The position numbers and the translations under genes are program-made. Under the pieces are notes generated by a model, which saw only the letters and a program-made list of their open reading frames with translations, was not told the origin of the DNA and ran no database searches. Of a stretch of 29,017 bases of DNA, positions 5,965 through 16,200 are shown one piece after another (position 1 is the first letter of the stretch; every line of letters begins with the position of its first letter). The stretch covers positions 1 to 29,017 of the IMG/VR virus record IMGVR_UViG_3300009164_000263. The stretch is one strand, 5' to 3'. This stretch comes from a virus.

Positions 5965-8947
5965 AGTAAGTACCACCATCGATATTGAAGCCATCGAGAG
6001 TTGAAGTTGCCGCACCAGCACCAGTTATGTTAGTGCCGATATACATTGCTTTAGCAACAGACAAACCACCAGATAGAACTACCGCAGCAGTACCAACAGC
6101 AGAAGCGTCAGTTGTTGCAGTTAAAGTGACTGCACCAGAAGCTGCAAGCGTAGTGAATGCACCAGTGTTAGTAGTTGAAGCACCAATTGGTGTGTTGTTA
6201 ATACTACCAGTAGTGATTACTGCGCCAGTGATTGTTTTATTAGTTAATGTTTCAGAACCAGCAAGAGTAGCAAGAGTACCAGTAGTTGGTAATGTTACAT
6301 TGGTTGAAGCAGTTGTAGTTAATGTAAGAGCATTAGCACCAGAAGTAGTAAATGCAGCTGCAGTAGTAAGATTACCAGCAATATCAATATTACCAGCCAG
6401 CTTAACAGTTCTTGCAGCATTAACCATATCAAGGGTTAATGTTCTACCAGCAGTTAAAGTAGTAGAAGAAACTGCAGCGATGGTAACATCATAGGCTGCA
6501 GAAGTATCACGAATTGCTAAACCAGTTAATGCAGTGGCAGTTCCACCATTAATGGTTGGTGCAGTTAATGTCTTATTTGTGAATGTTTCTGTACCAGCTA
6601 ATGTAGCAAGAGTGCCAGAAATTGGTAGTGTAACAGAAGTATTTGCAGTAGTTGTTAAGCCAAGTGTATGAGCACCAGTGTGAGTAAAGTTACCACCGAT
6701 AGTAATTGTCTTACCAGTGTTCGCTACACCAGTACCACCGTAGGCACCAGCTACAACGCTACCCTGCCAAGTACCAGTGGCGATTGTTCCAAGAGTAGTG
6801 ATGGTTGTCTGACCAACATAAGTTGAATCAATATCAACCGCATCGGCAGAGATAGAAATACGACCAGCAGTACCTACAACATTTAAAGTATTACCAGACT
6901 TAGTTAAACCATCACCAGCAGTAATTTGACCAGCACCAGAGAACTGACTAAACGTAATCGCTGTAGTACCGATTGTAATAGCAGCATTATTAGAAACTAC
7001 ATAACCATTGTCAGCCTGAGTATTACCATTCTCAACGAAGAAGAAAGTGCCTGGAGAAACTTCAGTACCTGGACTATTATCAAAGTCAGTGGCACGAGTA
7101 AGAACCCAGTTTGTAGAAATTGTACCAACTGTTGTAACAGTATAAACACCATTCTGAGCACCAGATGCTTGGTCTTTAATAAGAACACGATCGCCAGATG
7201 AAAGAGCAATACCATCAATAGTAATTGCAGCCTGAGTACCAGCGTTAGTTAATGTAGCACCAACTCCAGAAGATCCATTTGAGTAAGTAACTGTTAGAGC
7301 AGCAGTAGTTGCCGCAACGACCGATGCTTTAACATCAAGACCATTGGACATTGAGTCAACATATGCCTTAGTGGCAGCGTCTTGTGCCTGAGTAGGTTCA
7401 GCAACAGAAGTAATTCTCTTTGACGCAACGTCAACTGTACCAGTACCAGTTGGAACTAAATTAACACTATTATTGCCAGCAGCAGCATTAATAGTCATAT
7501 TGCCAGAAGTGGCAGTAATACTTGTTGCAGTTGCAGCACCAAGAACTGGAGTGACTAGAGTTGGAGTATTAGCAAATACTAGAGCACCAGTACCAGTCTC
7601 ATCCGAGATAACACCAGCAAGTTCTGACGAAGAAGTTGCGGCGAATACGCTTAGTTTGTTTGCCACATAAGCAACAGTACCACCAGCACCGAATGCCACA
7701 GAAGAAGTATCTGTACCAGTAAAGGTTAGTGTATTGCTAGCAGTAAGAGTTTTACCATCAGCAATAGTTAAAGTAGCCGAAGTAGCTGGAGCAGTGATTG
7801 CTACTTTATTAATACTAGTAGCTGATGCAACACCTAGAGTTGGAGTTACTAATGTTGGACTAGATGCGAAAACTAGAGCACCAGAACCAGTCTCATCTGA
7901 AACCGCAGTCGCCAACTGAGCTGACGTCATAGTAATGGTGTTAGAACCAAAACTAATAGATTTATTTGTTAAAGTATCAGTAGTTGCTTTACCAACCAAA
8001 GTGTCAGTCGCAGCTGGTAGAGTTAATGAGTTCGAACCAGCAATTGCAGTGGCAAGAACAGTGATTGTACCAGAAGTAGAACCATTGAACGTGGCACCAG
8101 CTGAACCAATAGTTGCACTATTAATTGTTGGACTAGTTAAAGTCTTATTAGTAAGAGTCTGAGTACCAGTTAGCGTAGCAACAGTGTTATCAATATCAAA
8201 AGTTACGCTGGTAGCTGCACCAACTGCAGCAACAACAGAGGTAATACCAGTTCCACCAACAAAGGTAATTGTATCTGTACCGAGAGCAACAGAATCAGTA
8301 CCAGTGTCGCCAGCGATAGAAAGAGTAGTTGAGATACTTGCAGTGGAAGCTGCAGTTAAACGACCTTGTGCATCAACAGTGAATGTTGGGATTGCAGTGG
8401 CAGAACCATAACTACCTGCAGTTACTGCAGTGTTAATTAAAGCGATTGTAGAAGTGTTACTACCATCAGAGTTAGTAACACTAATTTGATTTGCTGTACC
8501 AGTGACCGCACCACCAACTGTATCATAGATAAACTCGGCAAGAGTATCTGTTGTACCATTAATGTACGGATTGTTAAGAACTAACTTACCAGTACCATTT
8601 GGAGCAAGAACAATATTACCATTAGTATCTGTTGAACTTAGTGTATTGCCATCTAAGTCAAGATTGTCAACTTTAAGGTTATTTAATTTACTTGAAGAAT
8701 CGGCAATTAATGCAGATGACGCAGTCAGCGTACCTGGAGTATGATCCAGCATGTCGGTAAAATATTTACCACCGATAACAAAGTGATTTGCAGCATTACC
8801 AGCTGTCTCTGAACCTATACCGATGTATAATCTATCGCCACCATTTGATCCGTTATCAGTTAATGCTGAGTAGGCTAATTCTCCAGCACCAAGCGTTGCT
8901 GGATTGCCAGATACTGACGATCTTTTTATTCTAATTATTGATGCCAT
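5963..8947 (-). CDS. Large repetitive tail fibre-like protein (994 aa)
   Basis: The N-terminus MASIIRIKRSSVSG, followed by GAGELAYS and GGDRLYIGIG, is an attachment-type fibre start. The body is rich in Thr, Ser, Ala and Gly with recurring TNK(T/S)-type units: GTQTLTNKTLTSPTI (261-275), TDTLTNKSI (323-331), TETFTNKTLTAPTI (786-799) and SETLTNKTI (898-906). A pair of LVFA(S/N)(S/T)PTLVTP units occurs near 358 and 457. Residues about 518-670 hold the known DAATKAYVD...SSGDRVLIKDQ...QFSG fibre module. The C-terminus is LDGFNIDGGTY. It probably forms a trimeric beta fibre or collar/baseplate whisker. A good ribosome site, GGAG, precedes the ATG, and the 84-aa gene ends 13 bases upstream. It has no enzyme motif. 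Confidence 0.82.
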   Translation of the reverse strand: MASIIRIKRSSVSGNPATLGAGELAYSALTDNGSNGGDRLYIGIGSETAGNAANHFVIGGKYFTDMLDHTPGTLTASSALIADSSSKLNNLKVDNLDLDGNTLSSTDTNGNIVLAPNGTGKLVLNNPYINGTTDTLAEFIYDTVGGAVTGTANQISVTNSDGSNTSTIALINTAVTAGSYGSATAIPTFTVDAQGRLTAASTASISTTLSIAGDTGTDSVALGTDTITFVGGTGITSVVAAVGAATSVTFDIDNTVATLTGTQTLTNKTLTSPTINSATIGSAGATFNGSTSGTITVLATAIAGSNSLTLPAATDTLVGKATTDTLTNKSISFGSNTITMTSAQLATAVSDETGSGALVFASSPTLVTPTLGVASATSINKVAITAPATSATLTIADGKTLTASNTLTFTGTDTSSVAFGAGGTVAYVANKLSVFAATSSSELAGVISDETGTGALVFANTPTLVTPVLGAATATSITATSGNMTINAAAGNNSVNLVPTGTGTVDVASKRITSVAEPTQAQDAATKAYVDSMSNGLDVKASVVAATTAALTVTYSNGSSGVGATLTNAGTQAAITIDGIALSSGDRVLIKDQASGAQNGVYTVTTVGTISTNWVLTRATDFDNSPGTEVSPGTFFFVENGNTQADNGYVVSNNAAITIGTTAITFSQFSGAGQITAGDGLTKSGNTLNVVGTAGRISISADAVDIDSTYVGQTTITTLGTIATGTWQGSVVAGAYGGTGVANTGKTITIGGNFTHTGAHTLGLTTTANTSVTLPISGTLATLAGTETFTNKTLTAPTINGGTATALTGLAIRDTSAAYDVTIAAVSSTTLTAGRTLTLDMVNAARTVKLAGNIDIAGNLTTAAAFTTSGANALTLTTTASTNVTLPTTGTLATLAGSETLTNKTITGAVITTGSINNTPIGASTTNTGAFTTLAASGAVTLTATTDASAVGTAAVVLSGGLSVAKAMYIGTNITGAGAATSTLDGFNIDGGTY

Positions 8948-8960
8948 CTTTTAATCTCCG

Positions 8961-9215
8961 TTAAAATTCTCCACCTTCCATGTTCTGCGCATCAAGCGTA
9001 GTCGTAGAAGTCCACTTGTTAGTGTTTGTTTTGTATACTAATACTGCCCCATTATTAAGTGTTGACGTATCTACATTACCAATCGTTGAAAGAGAATCAA
9101 CTGATTGAGGATTAGACAAAGAACTGCCTGTTAAAATAGTCGTGCCACCTGTACTTGTGGTAGCAGTAATTACTGACTGGCTTGGATCATCTACAACTGC
9201 AATTATTTCTGCCAT
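8961..9215 (-). CDS. Small virion-associated protein (84 aa), function unknown
   Basis: An 84-aa acidic, Ser/Thr-rich protein starting MAEIIAVVDDPSQSVI and ending VYKTNTNKWTSTTTLDAQNM plus EGGEF. The last part resembles the LVY-x-T-x-x-W...LD-x-Q-x-x-(D/E)GG-x-(F/Y) endings found near the start or end of small structural proteins in aquatic T4-like phages. I do not recognise a named family. It lies 2 bases after the 112-aa gene and 13 bases before the 994-aa fibre, so the three are likely co-translated. No clear Shine-Dalgarno precedes its ATG, which suggests coupling to the gene before it. It may be a connector or cofactor for the 994-aa fibre; this is inference from position. Confidence 0.7.
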   Translation of the reverse strand: MAEIIAVVDDPSQSVITATTSTGGTTILTGSSLSNPQSVDSLSTIGNVDTSTLNNGAVLVYKTNTNKWTSTTTLDAQNMEGGEF

Positions 9216-9217
9216 GA

Positions 9218-9556
9218 TTAAGTCTGAGTTATTTCTGGGGTTACTATAACAATACCTTCTAAGATTCGTGTTTTTGCCGATGTAGATGTATTTGTGATTT
9301 CTATATCATAAAGATATCTACCTGCTGGAATCGCAGAAGTTTGTGTCGATGTTAGTTGTAATCTAACCTTACCTATTGCAGCGTCATAAACGCTTGCGGT
9401 AAATGTATAATAAGTGGAAGAACCATAAGACTTTCTCATTTGAGAAGCGATGGTGTATCCAGATAAATCTAAGGCTGAGCCTGAGGCTGACGCTACAGTG
9501 ATAATATTACTGTATGTCGAACCTTGATCTATGTATAAATTTGCTATCGATGCCAC
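9218..9556 (-). CDS. Small upper-baseplate-like structural protein (112 aa)
   Basis: A 112-aa protein with the pattern NLYIDQGSTYSN...LDLSGYTIASQMRKSY...IPAGRYLYDIEIT...ILEGIVIVTPEIT. This matches small beta-sandwich proteins common in phages, in which a QG(S/A)(T/D) start, DLSGY, (Q/K)(M/I)RKSY and AGRYxYDxEI recur; the fold is like the N-terminal domain of BppU-type upper baseplate proteins. It probably anchors fibres to the tail. It starts with GTG (9556): GGGAG is spaced 6 bases upstream and no closer ATG fits. It is the first gene after a terminator and a late-type promoter, so it opens a new transcription unit with the 84-aa and 994-aa genes. Confidence 0.82.
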   Translation of the reverse strand: MASIANLYIDQGSTYSNIITVASASGSALDLSGYTIASQMRKSYGSSTYYTFTASVYDAAIGKVRLQLTSTQTSAIPAGRYLYDIEITNTSTSAKTRILEGIVIVTPEITQT

Positions 9557-9578
9557 AGAATTCTCCCGTTCTACTCTT

Positions 9579-9586
9579 TATTTATC
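9579..9586 (-). promoter_or_regulatory. Candidate late promoter for the 112-aa/84-aa/994-aa unit
   Basis: The minus strand reads GATAAATA (7 of 8 to TATAAATA). It lies 23 bases upstream of the GTG start of the 112-aa gene and just downstream of a strong terminator. The terminator-then-promoter order makes this the best supported promoter in the window. Confidence 0.68.
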
Positions 9587-9599
9587 GTTTTCACTACTG

Positions 9600-9628
9600 C
9601 AAAATAAAAACCCCACGCTCGGTGGGGT
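9600..9628 (-). terminator. Rho-independent terminator after the 171-aa gene
   Basis: The mRNA strand has ACCCCAC-CGAGC-GTGGGGT followed by TTTTATTTT. The stem is 7 bp, mostly G-C, with a 5-base loop and a classical T tract. It lies 22 bases past the stop of the 171-aa gene and closes the transcript of the adhesin cassettes. Confidence 0.92.
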
Positions 9629-9649
9629 CTCTTTCAACCGAGCAAAACT

Positions 9650-10165
9650 TTACTCTGCAGAAGGTGAAGAGTTTACGGCAGCGATCAATTCTTCGATATT
9701 AGTAGATGCGGCAATTGCTGCTTCTTTACGATTAGCTTCTGCAACGATAGCTGCACGAGCAGTAACAGTTTCAGCAGGGACATCAATATTGCGTTCAATT
9801 TTACGAACTAGCATCCAATCAGTTTGGCTTAGAGCTAAATTAGCAACACGTTTAACTGCTTCAATATTCACAGTTTTTAAACCATTATTCTGTGCATCAT
9901 CTTCTAATGTTTTTGGCGTTGAAGAATAAGAAATCTTAACGATTTTTTCCTGTGCATCGAACTCTGGTTCTTGATCGACTATATTATAGAAACGATCATC
10001 TCCACGAGTGCCGTAAGCAACATCGTAAATACCAAGATCTTGTTTCTGATCTTGAGTCAAAGTCAAAAGACTATCTGGACTATATTGAGTTCCATTTTTG
10101 TCTTCCCAAATAGTATATGGGGCGAACAGTTTAATACTACCGTCATTTTTTACTAAAGCGAACAT
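9650..10165 (-). CDS. Probable tail fibre assembly protein, partner of the 2140-aa adhesin
   Basis: A 171-aa protein starting MFALVKNDGSIKLFAPYTIW. Its C-terminal half, with SQTDWMLVRKIERNIDVPAE then VTARAAIVAEANRKEAAIAA, is like the C-terminal domain of phage tail-fibre assembly/chaperone proteins (a TDW...R...PAE...R pattern, DUF4376-like). It directly follows the 2140-aa adhesin, the usual place for a fibre chaperone. The 181-aa protein has the same C-terminal domain behind the 1078-aa adhesin. The N-terminal halves differ, which would fit recognition of different fibres. A GAGG ribosome site precedes the ATG, a late-type promoter lies just upstream and a terminator follows. The assembly role is inferred from family resemblance and position. 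Confidence 0.68.
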   Translation of the reverse strand: MFALVKNDGSIKLFAPYTIWEDKNGTQYSPDSLLTLTQDQKQDLGIYDVAYGTRGDDRFYNIVDQEPEFDAQEKIVKISYSSTPKTLEDDAQNNGLKTVNIEAVKRVANLALSQTDWMLVRKIERNIDVPAETVTARAAIVAEANRKEAAIAASTNIEELIAAVNSSPSAE

Positions 10166-10191
10166 TTGTTTTTCCTCTTAAAGAATTCTAT

Positions 10192-10203
10192 TATTTATTT
10201 ATC
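10192..10203 (-). promoter_or_regulatory. Double late-promoter element overlapping the 2140-aa adhesin stop
   Basis: The minus strand reads GATAAATAAATA, which contains two overlapping octamers, GATAAATA (10203-10196) and AATAAATA (10199-10192). The TAA stop of the adhesin is part of the first. It lies about 27-38 bases upstream of the 171-aa gene and would let the assembly factor be made apart from the very long adhesin transcript. Confidence 0.55.
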
Positions 10204-13200
10204 GTGCGTTGGCATACTTGAACGGAGACTCAGCGAATGCAATATAGATGTAAGGTGACCCAGATGCATTTGTTCCAGCACCAGATTCACGAATCTTGAA
10301 TCCATTTGAATAAAAGTCATAAATGGTCGCTGTTCCTTCTGCATTTGTAGCATTAAGATACATATACTTGTTTACTGGATTTGTTGTATTTCTTACAGAA
10401 TCTACTATGTTCCAATCTCCAGAAGTGGCACTATCTGTTCTTTTTGTGATTACTAATTTAGGGCGGAAACCTGTATAGATAAATGGACCATCTGCAGCAC
10501 CATTACCAGTATATGAACCGAACTTACTAAATCCTGGAACCTCTGCCCACATGTAAGCGATAAAAGTTTCGGCAGTTGCAGAAGCATCAGTCCAATTTTG
10601 TGAGATACCAAATCCATTTGCTGTTGGTCTCCAAGCAGCAGTTTGGTTGTCAAATGCAGCACTTGTCATATAAAAATACTTGTCAACACCAGAACCTTTA
10701 TGGTAACCAATCCAGTTAGAAATAGCATCTGTGCGTTTTATAAGAACGAACGCTGGTTGAGTACCAAGATTATGATTAATTACAGTTCCAGCACCCCTAC
10801 CTGCATATTGAACAATATCAAATCCTGGAGTTACACCACGATTCCACATCCACGCAGCATATGTATTATTAAGTGTGTAATTTACGTCATCGGTAGCATT
10901 ACCTACTTCAATTCCATTTGGAATAAATGCGGTAACACCACTAACTATACTTTGAGCATTTGTTAAATTTGGCTGTAGACGTTTGGTTGGACCACGAACT
11001 GTATCATATACGTTATGAGATAGTGTTGTATTTCTGTTCTTAATCCAAACTAAATCTGGAGTATTAACAACAGTGCCAAAGGAATCTGGTAGATTAGATG
11101 CACCAACATCTTTTGCATTTTTAGTATTAAGTGCTTTAAATCCAGCAGGGGGAGCGTATGCAAATGGTAATTGACCAAAGTTAGTATTAACAGTAATTGT
11201 ACCACCACCTCTACTATATGCAGAAACACCAAATACTGCACCTACGTTTCTTAAAGAAGAAACATAACTTGTATTTTGTAGAGTATTATTTTTATAGCAA
11301 GAAACTTCACCAGTATCAGCATTATATGCAACACCAATAATATCACCATATGTGTATGAAGCGACAATCGCTCCTACACTAGAACCATTAATATATGTAG
11401 TTCCATCACCAGAACTATAAGCGATACCTTGCATTGATGTGAATTCACCACCAAGAGTGGCGTTTTCTTGAAGTATTCCTACTTGAACATCACAGTTAGC
11501 AGAAGTTGTATTTGATATTGGAGTAAACTCAGCATACCACTTACCAGTTGTCATTGTCATTGTTGCTCTAGAACTTCTCCAAGCAGCAGTTCCAACAGAT
11601 TGCAGCTGCAGACCACCATTGTATATAACTGCACCATTAACATCATAAGAATTTAAACAGTTATAATTTCCAATAATATTACCAGAACCATCAACATTAT
11701 CAGATGGAGTGTCTGGTAAACAATCATATTGTGTATCAATTGGATATATTGATGAAGTTCCAACGTGATTATTTGACATAGAATCGTAACCAATCTGTTT
11801 AGGAGTAAACGGATTATACGTTGTACCCCACACAGCACCATTAACTGTCATTACTGCTCTTGTACTCAATGCTGATTGATCCATAAAAGGAGCATGAGTA
11901 TTACAAGTTAAAATACTAGTACCAGAAACTGCTGTTAAAGGGCTAGTTGGTGGAACAAAGTTTGCTGTGTAAAGATTAGTACCTTTAATAATTCTAAGAT
12001 TTGAAATATATCCAGGCAAGAAGTTACCAGAACCAACATCATTTCTAGCGATATACCATGTACCAGTAGTTGTAGTATAGTTTCCACTATCTGTACCAGA
12101 ACCACAAAGGATACCATCAACGAATAATCTAGCAGTAGTTCCAGTGCGTGTAACAGCAAAATGGTGCCATGAACCATCTGCGATTAAAGTGGAACCAGAA
12201 CTAATTTCTGCTCCAGATACATAGAATCTTAAAGCACCAATTGTTGTTGATCCACTATAACCACCAGTTGTGATTAAGAAGTTTGACGAACCACCAATTG
12301 CGTTTCGACCACCAAGGATAAATTTATCGTTAGTTCCAGCTGGCGCATTAATCCAACCCTCAATAGTATAATCACCAGTACCAAAGGCAAAGGCAGAACT
12401 ATTTGGGAAAGTTAGATAACCATTATATCCATCAAATCCAGCTGAATAGAATGGACCACCATCTTGGAATGGATAGGCAACAACTGGTGAAGCAACAGAT
12501 CCATTATTTGTTAGAGTAACAGCGTTTGGACCAACATCAACGATAGTGGCACTTTTTGCAGTTAATAATTTAGTATTTGCAACTGCAGTAATTGCGCTAG
12601 TTGGTGGAGTGAAACTTGATGTATAAAGAGCAGTACCTTTAACAAGGTGGATATTAGACAAGAAACCTTGGTACCAACCTTCTGCAGAACCATATGGTGT
12701 GTCACCAATGTATAAAGGAACTGTTGCATTATTGAAAATTGTTGCAGATCCAATACTATTGGTAGATACTAATTTACCATCAACGAAGAATCTTAGGTTA
12801 CCGCCAGTTCTAGTAATGGCCAAGTGATGCCACATACCGTCAGTGACTTTAACACCACTATTAACTACAGTTGTAGATCCACTAGAAAAATAGATAAACG
12901 CAAAGTTATAGTTTGCATCAACTGAAGCCATACGAACGTCCCAGCATGCTTCACCAGAACCTTTCCATCTACCGATAGGTGATGGATATTGTTTTGCAGT
13001 ATCAGCTGATCTTCCGAAGAATTCAATAGTGAAATCACTGTTACCTAAATCCCAATCTGCGCTATATGCAGCAGTAATAGACTGGCTAGTTGATACACCC
13101 TTCAATTGAATTGCGTATGTTGAATTTGCTGGTAAAGTATTTGGATATTGGAATGGGTATGCAACCTGCGGTAATGCAGAGTTGCTATTTGTAACAGTAA

Positions 13201-16200
13201 AGTTATTCGAACTGTTATCAACTAATGTAGCACTTTGTAAAGTTAATAATGTAACATTACCAGCTGTGGCACCCTGACTTGTAGTTGTTAAAGGTGAATC
13301 AGTTGGAGTAAAGGCTGCCGTATAAAGTGCTTGTCCTTTTACAACACGAACATTAGAAGCAAAACCAGACCATTGGTTATTGTTACCACCAGAACCAGAA
13401 CCAATATAGAAAGCAGTATCAGTAAAGTTTTTAGAAGACGCACCAGAAGCTGCCAGCTGTCCATTAATAAACATGTAGAAAGTTCCACTTGCTCTAGTAC
13501 CTGCAATATGAACCCAAGTATTAAGTGGTATTACGTTGGTCGCAGAAATAATTGCGCCAGTAGGATCACCAAGCATTAGCTGTCCGCTAACTTGTTGAAT
13601 ATCAAAACCAGTTCCACTAACACCACGTGTAGTAATGAATGACGAATATCCACCGCCAAGCGCAGTTACATAGAACCATCCCTCAACAGTGAAGTCACCA
13701 GTACCAAAGGCATATCCAGAATTTGCTGGAAGCGAGATATAGTTGGAACCATTAAATTTAGCAGCGTAACTGGCAGTAGTTGTATTTGGTTGATTATATG
13801 GCAGATAGAAACCATTCTGACCATATGAACCAGTATATGCTGTTTTTGGAACCCAGTTATTATTAGCGTCAAATTGTCCAAATGTAGTTACATCCAATTG
13901 TTGTCCATCAATTAATTGGGTTTCCGAATATTGTGCATCATTATATTGAATTTCATCTGAGCCACTAGTAGCATGGCCAATACGAAAGTGAGAACTTGCT
14001 TTGTTCACCATTGTATTGTAATTTTGTGTTGGGTAAGTAGTTCCTGATTGGTGAGATAAAAGCACACCATTTACATAAATTTTAATTCGACTGCTGGCAG
14101 AGACAAGTGTTGTATCTACAGCAACAACAATGTTATACCATTTACCTGGAATTGGTACCCATGGTACTTGTATATTATGAGCAAAAGTGTCAGTGGATAC
14201 TGTATATGTATAAAACTCTGAATAAGTATCTCTAAGTCTAAGTGTCGTTACTGATATATCAGAAGAATAAAGCGAAGAACCAGATGTAAATACAGTAGCT
14301 GTAACAGCCTGTGTTCCTTTATACCATGTACTGAATGTATATTTCTGTTGGTTACCAGCAGTTGGCACAAATCTTCTAATATGACCATTAGTTTGAGAAA
14401 TACCACCACTTGTTCTTAATCTTATAGATCTATTAATTGGATAAGCAGAAGATTGTTTTACAGTAGAACCAATTTCCATTGGATAACTACTACCAGCATA
14501 TGTCTTAATATCAAAGTGTTGTTCTGATCGTTTGATAATCGGGTTAGGAAGATTAGTTGTGCAAATTGATTTGAATCCAGTTGGTGGAGTATATGCGAAT
14601 GGACGTTGACCACAGTTTAATGTTACAGAATTACCACCACCAGTTACGTTCAAATTTACAGCTGGTGTATAACTAAGTTGTGTTGATAAAGTTCCTGCAG
14701 GATTTGTGTCAGTTGATGGGCTACCAGAATTAAACCATGTACCATTCTTACCAAACCAAATTTTACCAGATGTTCCATCATAGGCAAACATGTATACATC
14801 ACTTACAGATTTTGTATCTGATACTGCTGTACTTGTTTCCCACCCACCAGTTGCAGAAGCAGCAACCTTTCTTTGTGTACCATAAGTAACAGTGTTATTT
14901 CCCACATTCCAAGTTGCAGAAAATCCTGGAACATCGCTTAGATAGAATCCATCGGGCACATTAAGTGGTTGAGCAAAACCTAGCCAAGCACGATATGCAT
15001 CACTTTGTGCAGTAATAGTTTCCTCAAAGTACCATTTTCCTGCATCAACAGCAATAGTACCATAGGTATTCTTTATACCATTTGTACTGGAAAATGCAGT
15101 TAAATTTGCATCGCTATATGTTACGCTAGATGCAAATGATATTGGATTCCAAGTACAATAGTTACCACGCTGAACACCACCAATATCTGGTTGGGATGCC
15201 ACAGATGCAATACCTGGAACATCGACCATTGAGTCGTATGTAGAACCAGCAGTTAAAGAAATATTGTTTGTAGTCCAGGAAGTGTCTGTACTCGACCCAG
15301 TGCTAGTAGCCACATATGGTGATAATACATCACCAAAATTTGACATTAAACCATATGCATATACACTTTGCCCAACAGTACCACCAAGACCATATTGTCT
15401 TCCTGGTTCAATACGCAATCCGATTGGGTAGGCTCCAGATGTATGTCCAGAGAATGTAATCCAACATCTGTACCATCCATTACCTACATTTTCTGCACCG
15501 TATTTTAAAATAGTACCATTATCAATTGCTGGGTTAGAACCAGTTCCCGTAGTTAAATCAAAATATACTCGTGCACCTGTCCCATATCCATCAGATAAAC
15601 TAACTGTGGAAGATGCAGCTGATTTAAAATAACCAGATATTGTGACAACACCACGAATTTCATTATTAACGCTAGAGGTTGACATTGCATACGTGCCAGA
15701 TGCAACACTGTTTGTGGCAACAGTGTCTGCAGTAGAAGATCCAGTTAGTGGATTGGCTATTGAATTTGCAGTAACTGTAATATTAGTTAATGTTCCCCAA
15801 TTATTAACAGCTTCTGAATATGGAGTTAAATTATAATTATTAGCTAAATTTCTACCAAGAGTAGCAGTAGTTGTATTATTATTAAATGGTAGATAGAAAC
15901 CATTAGTACCATAGGCACCAGTATATTGTTTAGGAACCCATGTTCCAGTTTCTGGATCAGTTTGTCCGAATGAAGATGGAGTTAGTGCTTGTCCGTCAAT
16001 TAAATTCACTTCAGTTAAATAAACGTCAGCATAATTACCACTAGCCTGTTGCCCAATTAAATGTGTTTCTGTGCTGTTTACAGCAAGATCTGTGTTTTGT
16101 GCTGGTATGTTATAACTTGCTGTTATTTGTTGTATTCCATTGACATAAACTTTTAATCTATTTGTTGATACAACTTGAGTTGTATCAAGTGCTACAACAA

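Noticed and set aside
5985-6494. Plus-strand open frame of 169 codons opposite the 994-aa fibre
   Set aside because: It mirrors a Thr/Ala/Gly-rich coding region, giving a Val/Ala/Pro-rich product with no family pattern, and no ribosome site was evident. Others like it at 7473-8411, 21309-21650 and 18373-18777 are the same effect.
4379-8947. Regularly recurring short motifs as a CRISPR array or tandem DNA repeat
   Set aside because: The repeats are in frame, degenerate at DNA level and unevenly spaced; they are protein repeats of fibre shafts.
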